From Ottowia oryzae (lineage in GTDB: Bacteria; Pseudomonadota; Gammaproteobacteria; Burkholderiales; Burkholderiaceae_C): DNA of 64,000 bases. Position numbers and translations under genes: made by a program. Shown here in pieces: positions 40,466-49,240 of the stretch. Numbering within the stretch: the stretch's first letter is position 1; each line of letters starts with the position of its first letter. The stretch is from contig NZ_CP027666.1 of the NCBI RefSeq assembly GCF_003008535.1, positions 806,001 through 870,000 on the forward strand, given 5' to 3'. The notes beneath the pieces were generated by a model, which was not told the DNA's origin, did no database searches, and saw nothing but the letters and a program-made list of their open reading frames with translations.

Positions 40466-41220
40466 TGAACGCAGCCCCCGCCGGCACCTTGCTGCCCTGC
40501 CGCATCGACGGCGCCCCCGTGCCGCACGGCCCGCGCGTCTGGGCCCTGCGCACCGAGCAGCGGCCCACCGATGCGCGTGCCGAGCGCGAAGCCGCCCGCC
40601 TCGCCTGCCGCACGGCGTTGGCGGCGCTGCTGGCCGCTGAGCTGGGCTGCGCGCCCAGCGCCCTTCAGATCACCAACCAGCGCGGGCAAGCGCCGCGCGT
40701 GAGCGCGGTGCCCCCAGTGTGGGCGTCGTCTGCGCAAGCGCAAGTGACCGAGCAAGCGGGCGATCAATTGGCCGAGCCATGGGCCACGCAACTGGCGCCC
40801 GTGCGCCTGAGCATTGCGCACGCGGCGGGCTGGAGCCTTGTCGCCTGGCACCGCGGGCCTGTCGGCGTCGATCTGCAGGATCGTGCGGCGCTGCAGGGCC
40901 TGGACGCGGCTGAGCGCCGTCGGCTCTCGGTGCTCTACCTGGGGCAGGACGAAGGATCAAATCGCGCTCTGGCGCAGGCCAGACGGGCGCCAGAAGCTAT
41001 AAAAAACGAAGCATTCGCCGCCCGCTGGGCTGCCCATGAAGCCCGCCTGAAATGCCTGGGCCAACCGCTGCAGGAATGGTCGCCCACCCTGCAGGCCGCA
41101 TTGGCAGGCTGCACGGCGCGATCCTTGACGCTGCCAGTGCCCATGGCCGACGCCGCGCGGGGCTGGGCGGGCGCGGTGGCTTGGCAAGATCTGCGGGCGC
41201 CAGGGCACGCTGGGCGCTGA
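40453..41220 (+). CDS. 4'-phosphopantetheinyl transferase, Sfp-type, with atypical motif
   Basis: Enzyme that loads the phosphopantetheine arm of coenzyme A onto carrier domains. In the 255-residue protein the Mg-binding motif is GVDLQDR near residue 138 (GxDxE type with the final position Q) and the second motif is FAARWAAHEARLKCLG near 190, where the usual Trp-x-x-Lys-Glu-Ala has His in place of Lys. Upstream, SIAHAAGWSLVAW is the usual approach to motif 1. A dispersed repeat (40953-41013) is translated in frame just before the second motif. Location near the Pls/PosA-type NRPS suggests that its thiolation domain is a substrate; this is inference from position. Because of the substituted motif residues, activity should not be assumed. 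Confidence 0.75.
   Translation: MINVVNAAPAGTLLPCRIDGAPVPHGPRVWALRTEQRPTDARAEREAARLACRTALAALLAAELGCAPSALQITNQRGQAPRVSAVPPVWASSAQAQVTEQAGDQLAEPWATQLAPVRLSIAHAAGWSLVAWHRGPVGVDLQDRAALQGLDAAERRRLSVLYLGQDEGSNRALAQARRAPEAIKNEAFAARWAAHEARLKCLGQPLQEWSPTLQAALAGCTARSLTLPVPMADAARGWAGAVAWQDLRAPGHAGR
40953..41013 (-). repeat. Dispersed GATAGCT-family repeat inside the transferase gene
   Basis: Reverse copy: GGATCAAATCGCGCTCTGGCG, then GGGCGCCAGAAGCTATAAAAA. Translated in frame as about residues 168-187 of the phosphopantetheinyl transferase (NRALAQARRAPEAIKN). Confidence 0.65.
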
Positions 41221-41283
41221 GTGTCGGCGAGGTGCAGATCCGGCGGCTGCCACACCGATGCATGGCTGGCGCTAGGTTGAGTT

Positions 41284-41311
41284 CAGGCCTCGGCGCAGGG
41301 GCCGAGGCCTG
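41284..41311. terminator. Strong hairpin between convergent genes
   Basis: Perfect 11-base arms CAGGCCTCGGC and GCCGAGGCCTG around a GCAGGG loop lie in the 99-base gap between the convergent transferase and glycine-rich genes. There is no T-run on either side, so it is either a factor-dependent or weak bidirectional terminator. Confidence 0.55.
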
Positions 41312-41319
41312 ACGGCTGC

Positions 41320-42549
41320 TCAGCGGTCGGACAAGGTCTTGCGTCGCTGCCAGGCAAAGCCCGCCACGCCCAGTGCCATCAGCACCAGCGCCCATTCGTT
41401 GAGCGTTGGCACCGGGTTGACGGGGCCGGCCGTCACGCGGCTGGTGTAGGTGCAGACGATGTTGGTGCTGGAAGGGCTGACGTTCAGCGTGTACGGAAAC
41501 GCGGTGCCGGTCAGCGTGGCCGCGGCGCCATTGACCGTGCAGCTCACGGTGGCGGCGTACGTGCTTGCGCCGCCGTAGCTTGGCGCTGGCAGGCTCAAGG
41601 AAGTGCCTGTCAGCGGCGCGCGGGTGCCCTGGGTGGTGTTGCCACCCGCCAGCGCGGCGGATGTCAGGCTGGCGCCCCCTGCGGAGACGCTCAGCGTGTC
41701 GCCCGCAGTCGCGTCGCTGGGCCATGTGCCGCGCAGCATCACAGACGCCAGGGGCGTGGCCGTGAAAGAACCTGCACCGGCACCGCTGCCGTTCACCACG
41801 GCGCCTGCGCCGCCGCCAGTCGCCACCAAACTGGCGTTGGTCACCGCACCGGTGTTGATGTAGCACGATGCGCCTGCGCCGCCGCCTGTCGCCGCGCGGC
41901 TGAGGGTGCCATCTAGACCGGAAGTACCTGCAGCGCCGCCTTGGTAGCCGCCGCCGCCGCCGCCGCCAGTGCCGCCATCGGTGTTGGTTGCCGGTTGCGT
42001 CGCGCCATCGCCGCCGGAGCCGCCGCAGGTCGCGGCTGCGGTCAAGGCGGCCGCGGCGCCGTTGGTGCCGTTGCCGGCTGGGGTTTGGCCGAGAGAGCCG
42101 CCACCGCCACCGCCGCCGCCGCCCGCTTACAGCACCACGGTGCCGTTGATGCTCAACACGCCGCCGCCGCCGCCGCCGCCGCCGGTGCCGCTGCCGCCAA
42201 TCTGGTTGGCGGTGCCGCCTGCACCGCCGCTGCCAACGCCTGTGCCGCCGGTTCCGCCCAAGACACCACTGCGCGCATCGTTGGCGCCGTTGCCGCCGCC
42301 GGCGCCAGTCGTGTCAACCAGGGTTTGACCAGGTTGCACCGCCACCGTCGCGTTGATCAGCGCGCCTGCGCCGCCATTGCCGCCGAGCGCACTTGCGTCC
42401 CGCCCACCAGCACCGCCGCCAGCGCCAGCCAAAGACACCGAATAGAAGAAAACGTCGCTGGGAACCGTCAAAGTCCCAGCGCCCGCAGACAAGGAAACAG
42501 CAGCACACGCGGCCAGCGCCAAGCGTGAAGGACGAACGCCATACTTCAT
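41320..42549 (-). pseudogene. Glycine-rich IPTL-CTERM surface protein interrupted by an in-frame stop
   Basis: One reading frame from ATG 42549 (good ribosome site GGGGAG) to a stop at 41320, broken once by TAA at 42127-42129. Before the stop is a signal peptide (RLALAACAAVSLSAGAG) and about 140 residues of Gly/Ala-rich sequence ending SINGTVVL. After it the same frame continues AGGGGGGGGGSLGQTPAGN without a shift and ends with the IPTL-CTERM tail PVPTLNEWALVLMALGVAG plus basic residues (WQRRK). A single C-to-A change of a TCA serine codon would explain the stop. Without readthrough, the product lacks its sorting tail. The gene is monocistronic. It is either a recent pseudogene, a polymorphism, a sequencing error in the GC-rich repeat, or programmed readthrough. 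Confidence 0.85.
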
Positions 42550-42667
42550 GAAAACTCCCCCCTGAGTGAACTTAAAAAATTGACGTGCGCATTTTGTCAC
42601 GCGAATGCGGCGTTCTGGGAAGCGGCCCGGCAGGGCCTGGCGAGTCCGAAAGCCGAAATCCCCCGGA

Positions 42668-43714
42668 TCAGGCGGCGGCGCGGTAGAAGGCGGTCGTCAG
42701 CGCGCCGCGCGGCGCCAGCGGGCCGACAGCGTGCGCAATAGCGCCGATGTGCTCGGGCGTGGTGCCGCAGCATCCGCCGACGATGTTGACCAGGCCTTCG
42801 GCAGCGAATTCACGCACCAGGCGGCTCGTGACATCGGGCGTTTCGTCAAAGCCCGTTTCGCTCATCGGGTTGGGCAGGCCCGCGTTGGGGTAGCAGCTGA
42901 TGAAGGTGTCGGGCGCCACCTTGGCCAGCTCCTGGATGTAGGGCTTCATCAGCGCCGCGCCCAGCGCGCAGTTCAGCCCGATCGACAGCGGCTGCGCATG
43001 GCGCACGCTGTACCAGAAGGCCGTCACCGTCTGGCCCGACAGCACGCGGCCTGAAGCATCGGTCACGGTGCCGCTGATCATGATCGGCAGGCGCTCGCCG
43101 GTTTGCTCAAACGCTTCGTCAATGGCGAACAGCGCGGCCTTGGCGTTCAGCGTGTCGAAGATGGTCTCAACCAGCAGCACGTCCGAGCCGCCTTCGATCA
43201 GGGCCAGGGTTTGCTGCAGGTAAGCCGCGCGCAGTTGCTCGAAGTTGACGTTGCGCGCGCCGGGGTCGTTCACATCGGGGCTGATGCTGGCCGTCTTGGG
43301 CGTGGGGCCCAGCGCGCCGGCCACGTAGCGCGGCTTGTCGGGCGTGCTGTACTTGTCGCACGCGGCGCGCGCCAGGCGGGCGCTTTGCAGGTTCATCTCG
43401 TACGCGAGATCGGCCATGTCGTAGTCGGCCTGGGCGATGGTGGTGGCGCCGAAGGTGTTGGTTTCGACCACGTCCGCGCCCGAGGCCAGGTACTGTTCAT
43501 GGATGTCGCGGATCACGTCCGGGCGCGTCAGGCTCAGCAGCTCGTTGTTGCCCTTCACGTCGCGGTGAAAATCCTTGAAGCGTTCGCCCCGGTACTGTTC
43601 TTCCGTCAGCTTGAAGCGCTGAATCATCGTGCCCATGGCGCCGTCGAGGATGACCAGTCGCTGGCGCAGGATGTCGGGCAGCGCGGCGGCGCGGGTGTAG
43701 GCGGGCGGATTCAT
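42668..43714 (-). CDS. metH: Methionine synthase, homocysteine-binding domain unit only
   Basis: The 348-residue protein corresponds to the N-terminal homocysteine S-methyltransferase domain of cobalamin-dependent MetH. It contains ILDGAMGTMIQRFKLTE, GADVVETNTFGAT and the zinc ligands: Cys in SIGLNCALGA and the double Cys of VGGCCGTTPEHI near the C-terminus. The folate, cobalamin and reactivation domains are absent. In several Burkholderiales metH is encoded as two genes, so the second unit (metH2) is expected elsewhere; here the neighbouring gene is the glycine-rich surface gene instead. Alternatively it could be a stand-alone methyltransferase, but the close MetH similarity argues against that. 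ATG 43714 is the natural start. The upstream 138 bases show no recognisable cobalamin or SAH riboswitch. Confidence 0.9.
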   Translation of the reverse strand: MNPPAYTRAAALPDILRQRLVILDGAMGTMIQRFKLTEEQYRGERFKDFHRDVKGNNELLSLTRPDVIRDIHEQYLASGADVVETNTFGATTIAQADYDMADLAYEMNLQSARLARAACDKYSTPDKPRYVAGALGPTPKTASISPDVNDPGARNVNFEQLRAAYLQQTLALIEGGSDVLLVETIFDTLNAKAALFAIDEAFEQTGERLPIMISGTVTDASGRVLSGQTVTAFWYSVRHAQPLSIGLNCALGAALMKPYIQELAKVAPDTFISCYPNAGLPNPMSETGFDETPDVTSRLVREFAAEGLVNIVGGCCGTTPEHIGAIAHAVGPLAPRGALTTAFYRAAA

Positions 43715-43852
43715 GGCCCGAATTGTAGGAAAGGCGCGGGCGCGCGTGCGGCCAGCCGCTGCCAAGACCCGCTTCGGGCAAGAGTAGGATGCTCGGCGCT
43801 CAATGGTTGACGATCGCGTTTAACGTCACCGCAAACGGAGGGAGCTTCTTTC

Positions 43853-44434
43853 ATGTTATTCAAACAACGCTTGGGTTTCGCCTTTTTGGTGGCCGGTTTG
43901 GCCGCCGTATTTCTGTCGGGCTGCGTCGGCCCCGCGCCCAGCTATTCACCGTCGGTCAACAACGTGGAGCGCTTGAAGAAAGCCAATGCCGCGCCAACCA
44001 AGTTGGGCGCTTTCGTGCCCAAGGCCGGCATGGAGAACGCCGACGCCATCAGCTTGCGTGCGGCGTCCATGGTGTCGCCGGTCGGCAAGAACTTTGCCGA
44101 CTACCTGGCCGCGGCCCTGCGCTCCGAACTGGAGCTGGCCAAGCTGTACGACCCGGCTTCTGCGGTGGAGGTGTCGGGCACGCTCTTGCGCAACAACATC
44201 AACGCCGGGGGAATCTCGACCAACGACGGCCAGCTGGAGGCGCAGTTCGTGGTCAAGCGCAACGCTGAAGTGCGCTATGACAAGGTCAAGAAGGTCACGC
44301 GCCAGTGGGATGGCGCCTTTGCCGGCGCGGTGGCCGTACCGCAGGCGGCCAACAACTACCCGCTGATGGTGCAGCAGCTGCTGGCCGAGCTGTTCGCCGA
44401 TCCGGAGTTTCTGCAAGCCATCCAAAAGCGTTGA
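43853..44434 (+). CDS. Predicted lipoprotein, first of a pair
   Basis: Protein of 193 residues with a ribosome site GGAGGGA and a signal peptide ending VFLSGC (lipobox, cysteine 24), so probably an outer- or inner-membrane-anchored lipoprotein. The mature part includes KKANAAPTKLGAFVPKAGM and YLAAALRSELELAKLYDP. It begins a two-gene unit: the second lipoprotein starts eight bases after its stop. I do not recognise a named family. The RSELELAKLYD block and conserved size suggest an envelope protein acting with its neighbour, but nothing more can be read. Confidence 0.78.
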   Translation: MLFKQRLGFAFLVAGLAAVFLSGCVGPAPSYSPSVNNVERLKKANAAPTKLGAFVPKAGMENADAISLRAASMVSPVGKNFADYLAAALRSELELAKLYDPASAVEVSGTLLRNNINAGGISTNDGQLEAQFVVKRNAEVRYDKVKKVTRQWDGAFAGAVAVPQAANNYPLMVQQLLAELFADPEFLQAIQKR

Positions 44435-44442
44435 GGTACTTC

Positions 44443-45042
44443 ATGTTTCGCCAAATCACTTTCATTTCCCTGGCCGCAGCCCTGGTCCTGTCGTTGGGCG
44501 GGTGTGCCCACCCGATTTCCATGGCGCCCAATCTGGACGCCATTCCAACGGCCGCTGGCAAGTCAACGCCAAGCAAGAAAAAGGTCGGCTTCTACATCGC
44601 CGACAGCGCCACCGCGCAGGAAGTCACCACGCCCGGCGGTGGCGGCGACAAAGTGCGCTATTTCCCCTACCGCGATCTGGAGCCTGGGCTGTACAAGGCT
44701 CTGGGCACGGTGTTTCGCGACGTGACCAAGATCAAGAACCCGGCCGACGCGGCTGAGATTCGCGCCAGTGGCATCCAACTGCTGATCACGCCGGAAATCA
44801 CCACCGACTCATCCTCGTCCAGCCCGTTCACCTGGCCACCCACCGCCTTCACGGTGACCCTGGTCTGCCAGATCAAGGACGCGCAGGGCACCACGCTGGA
44901 CACCGTGCGGGTGGAAGGGCGTGGCGAGGCGGAGTTTTCCGAGTTCAAGTCCAACTTCTCCCTGGCAGCGGCGCGCGCCAGCGACGACGCCTTGGCCAAG
45001 CTGATGGCGGCGTTGAGGCGCTCGCGCGCGTTGGCGAAGTAA
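44443..45042 (+). CDS. Predicted lipoprotein, second of a pair
   Basis: Protein of 199 residues with signal peptide ending LSLGGC (lipobox). It contains KKVGFYIADSATAQEVTTPGG and an AEIRASGIQLLITPEITT segment followed by FTVTLVCQIKDAQG. GAGG ribosome site lies 10 bases ahead of ATG. It follows the first lipoprotein by eight bases, so the two are likely cotranscribed. No family is recognised; the alternating strand pattern in the middle suggests a beta-rich periplasmic domain. Its 3' end is followed by a short tandem repeat. Confidence 0.75.
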   Translation: MFRQITFISLAAALVLSLGGCAHPISMAPNLDAIPTAAGKSTPSKKKVGFYIADSATAQEVTTPGGGGDKVRYFPYRDLEPGLYKALGTVFRDVTKIKNPADAAEIRASGIQLLITPEITTDSSSSSPFTWPPTAFTVTLVCQIKDAQGTTLDTVRVEGRGEAEFSEFKSNFSLAAARASDDALAKLMAALRRSRALAK

Positions 45043-45045
45043 AGC

Positions 45046-45075
45046 GGCCTGCGCCGGCCTGCGCCGGCCTGCGCC
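45046..45075. repeat. Three tandem copies of a 10-base unit
   Basis: GGCCTGCGCC repeated three times exactly, directly after the second lipoprotein gene. Short tandem arrays like this can change copy number; it is outside coding sequence, so no frame effect is expected. Confidence 0.85.
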
Positions 45076-45115
45076 GGGCGTGGCCCGCCACGGGCCGTCC
45101 GTGGCCGGCTTGCCG

Positions 45116-45140
45116 GCCATCCTGAGCGTGCCAGGATGGC
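45116..45140. terminator. Perfect hairpin downstream of the lipoprotein pair
   Basis: Arms GCCATCCTG and CAGGATGGC are perfectly complementary around AGCGTGC. No T-run follows, so it is a possible factor-dependent terminator or a repeat palindrome ahead of recQ. Confidence 0.45.
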
Positions 45141-45284
45141 CCTACGCCCGCCCCCAGGCTGCGGGCATCGCACAATTCAGGCTGCCGCGCGGTTGCAACG
45201 GCCCATCGCGGCGCAATCTGCCATTGGCTTTGTGGCGCTGATTCACTCAGCGCACGCCGCTACCCCACCAAGAGTTGCCCATTG

Positions 45285-47306
<2,022 letters not shown>

Positions 47307-47358
47307 GCCGCCTCACCACGGGGGCTGGCGCAATGGCCGCCCCGGCAGCCAATGGCCA

Positions 47359-47388
47359 AAAAGGGTATATTGGCCTTTATTCCCTTTT
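47359..47388. promoter_or_regulatory. Inverted repeat upstream of the antitoxin gene
   Basis: AAAAGGG and CCCTTTT arms flank a TATATTGGCCTTTATT centre, with further partial symmetry (GTATA/TTATTC). It lies 17-46 bases ahead of the Phd/YefM-type ATG and includes a TATATT box. This is where an autoregulating antitoxin usually binds. Confidence 0.55.
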
Positions 47389-47404
47389 CCTTCGAGGAAA
47401 CGCC

Positions 47405-47758
47405 ATGTCCGTTGCCCGCCCAACCACGCTGGATGACCTGCCCCGCACCGCCGCTTCGAACGTCAAGAAGCTGGGCTGGCGCGGTGTCATGCGCGAGGTG
47501 GGCCGCACCGGCAGCATGGTCGTCACCAACCACGACCGGCCCGAGGCGGTGATCCTCTCGCTGGACGAATACCGCGCGCTGGTGCTGGCGGCCGAGGCGT
47601 CGCTGCGCTCATCGCACTCGGCGCTCGATACGCTGCGCCACGACTTCGACGAGCGCCTGGCCGCGCTGACCACGCCCGATGCGGGCGAACGCCTGCGCGA
47701 CGTGTTCGGCCAAAGCCCCGCGCTGGGCGGCCAGGTGCGTGCAGGCCAGGGCTACTGA
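47405..47758 (+). CDS. Phd/YefM-type antitoxin
   Basis: Protein of 117 residues. The segment MREVGRTGSMVVTNHDRPEAVILSLDEYRAL is the characteristic Phd/YefM DNA-binding fold (beta strand, then RP-AV-LSL-EY), with an N-terminal addition and a C-terminal helical tail (SALDTLRHDFDERLAAL) that would bind a toxin. ATG 47405 follows GAGGA and an inverted repeat. No toxin gene follows directly; the next gene lies on the opposite strand. The nearest candidate partner is the zeta-like kinase that starts 754 bases downstream on the same strand. Confidence 0.82.
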   Translation: MSVARPTTLDDLPRTAASNVKKLGWRGVMREVGRTGSMVVTNHDRPEAVILSLDEYRALVLAAEASLRSSHSALDTLRHDFDERLAALTTPDAGERLRDVFGQSPALGGQVRAGQGY

Positions 47759-47785
47759 GGGCGCTCTATGGCGCGGGCGGGCGCG

Positions 47786-48247
47786 TCAAATCCAGCGGCG
47801 GGTGCGCGCGCAGTAGCGAACGAAGGCGTCGCCAAACTTGCGCCGCAGCACCCGCTCTTCGGGAATGATCTGAAACCAGGTGACGTAGGCCGCAAACACG
47901 GCGGGCGCCAGCCACACCTGCCACGCGTCCAGCCGAAGCGCGTAGGCCACCAGCAACAGCAGCAGGCTCAAATACAGCGGATTGCGGCTGAAGCGGAACG
48001 GCCCGCCAGTGACCAAATGCGCGGCGCGCATGGGCGAAAACGGGTTGATGGTGGTGCGCGCGCGCGACATGGTCACGAAGGCCGCCAGCGCCATCAGCCC
48101 GCTGAGCTGCGCCAGCCCGATGCCCGCCAGCCGGCACAAGTTCGTCGGATCGACGATGCTCGGGTGCGTCAGGGCAAACCACTTCATCGCCGCGCCCAAA
48201 AGCAGCGCCACCACGGGCGCGGGCAGTTTGGTTTCGAGAAAGTGCAT
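47786..48247 (-). CDS. Isoprenylcysteine methyltransferase-like membrane protein
   Basis: Membrane protein of 153 residues with about four hydrophobic segments. The C-terminal half has GPFRFSRNPLYLSLLLLL and IIPEERVLRRKFGDAFVRYCARTRRWI, the SAM-binding signature of ICMT/PEMT-type methyltransferases. Bacterial members have varied or unknown lipid or small-molecule substrates. ATG 48247 is the start of the conserved part; the open frame upstream is a GC artefact. It lies on the opposite strand between antitoxin and kinase genes. Lack of a prenylated partner in bacteria means the name describes the fold only. Confidence 0.85.
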   Translation of the reverse strand: MHFLETKLPAPVVALLLGAAMKWFALTHPSIVDPTNLCRLAGIGLAQLSGLMALAAFVTMSRARTTINPFSPMRAAHLVTGGPFRFSRNPLYLSLLLLLVAYALRLDAWQVWLAPAVFAAYVTWFQIIPEERVLRRKFGDAFVRYCARTRRWI

Positions 48248-48448
48248 GGTCGACCCAGTACGGCAATCAACTCGGGGGGGCGGCGCGTCGCGGTCGCCCA
48301 CGATGCCCGTTGCGGCAGCCCATTGTGACGCCAATGGCGTGGGCCGCAGCGCGCTGGCCTGGTGCCGTTCGACCACGGCTGTCTGCGCTGGCTGGGGCAA
48401 TGCCGCGTGCGCGCGTACGTTTTCACATCGAACCGAATCGATGAGAAT

Positions 48449-48507
48449 CGCTTCTTTATTGATAGCTGCTGGCGCTGGTGCTGCCTGCGCTAGAGCCACT
48501 TTGGATA
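48449..48507 (+). repeat. Dispersed GATAGCT-family repeat directly upstream of the zeta-like gene
   Basis: Copy with TTATTGATAGCTGCTGGCGC, GGTGCTGCC and TGCGCTAGAGCCACTTTGGA, ending four bases before the ATG at 48512. It replaces the normal leader and ribosome-binding region. Confidence 0.8.
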
Positions 48508-48511
48508 TGCA

Positions 48512-49147
48512 ATGAACCGCCCGGTGATCTACGTGCTGGCCGGCGTCAACGGCGCGGGCAAAAGCTCGGTCGGCGGCCACCTGCTCACCCGCGCTGGACT
48601 GGCCTGGTTCAACCCCGACCAGTTCGCGCGCAAGTGGCGCGCCGCCTCGGGCTGCAGCGTGACCGAAGCCAACGCGATCGCCTGGCAAGAGGGCATGCGC
48701 CGCCTGGCCGCCGCGTGCGAGCGTGGCCAGTCCTACGCGTTTGAAACCACACTGGGCGGGCGCAGCGTGCCCGCGCGCCTGATCGACGCGGCGCGCACGC
48801 ACGACGTGCTGGTGTGGTACTGCGGCCTGGCCTCGCCCGAGCTGCACCTGGCGCGCATCCGTGCCCGAGTGGCGGCAGGCGGCCACGACATTCCCGAGGC
48901 CAAGGTGCGCGAGCGCTGGGCCGCGTCGGTCAGCAACCTCATCGCGCTGCTGCCGCACCTCAGCCAGGCGCGCCTGTTCGACAACAGCGCCACCGTCGCG
49001 CCGGGCGAAGCGGTGCCCGAGCCGACCCACGTGGCCACCTTCGACCAGGGCCGGCTTAAATGGCCCGCGCCCACCGACAGCACGCAACTGGCGCGCACGC
49101 CCGACTGGGCCAAGCCCGTGCTGGAGGCGGCTTTGCGCGCGGGTTGA
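48512..49147 (+). CDS. Zeta-toxin-like P-loop kinase
   Basis: Protein of 211 residues. The N-terminus VIYVLAGVNGAGKSSVGGHL is a Walker A P-loop at residues 10-19. Downstream are FNPDQFARKW, the base-binding FETTLGGRSVPARLI segment and a conserved Arg-rich stretch LARIRARVAAGGHDIP. These match the zeta/AAA-type kinases that phosphorylate UDP-N-acetylglucosamine in epsilon-zeta systems, though several relatives have other roles. No epsilon-type antitoxin is next to it; a Phd/YefM-type gene lies upstream on the same strand. The gene directly follows a dispersed repeat and has no clear Shine-Dalgarno site. Confidence 0.82.
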   Translation: MNRPVIYVLAGVNGAGKSSVGGHLLTRAGLAWFNPDQFARKWRAASGCSVTEANAIAWQEGMRRLAAACERGQSYAFETTLGGRSVPARLIDAARTHDVLVWYCGLASPELHLARIRARVAAGGHDIPEAKVRERWAASVSNLIALLPHLSQARLFDNSATVAPGEAVPEPTHVATFDQGRLKWPAPTDSTQLARTPDWAKPVLEAALRAG

Positions 49148-49187
49148 TGCCTTAAATCGCGTCGCTGCAGCCGGCGCTGAAGCGCCA

Positions 49188-49215
49188 AGAAAAAGGCCAC
49201 CGCTGGGGTGGCCTT
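49188..49215 (-). terminator. Rho-independent terminator for the gabD-like gene
   Basis: Arms AAGGCCACC and GGTGGCCTT (nine pairs) around GCTGG, followed on the minus strand by TTTTTCTT. It lies 26 bases beyond the stop of the leftward dehydrogenase gene. Confidence 0.85.
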
Positions 49216-49240
49216 GGCGCACGCGAAGGGGTGGCTCAGT

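Noticed and set aside
41940..42240. CRISPR-like short repeats
   Set aside because: These are GCC/GGC codon runs of the glycine-rich gene, without constant repeats or unique spacers.
43715..43852. Cobalamin or SAH riboswitch ahead of metH
   Set aside because: Looked for a B12 box and conserved SAH-riboswitch core in the 138-base leader and found neither.
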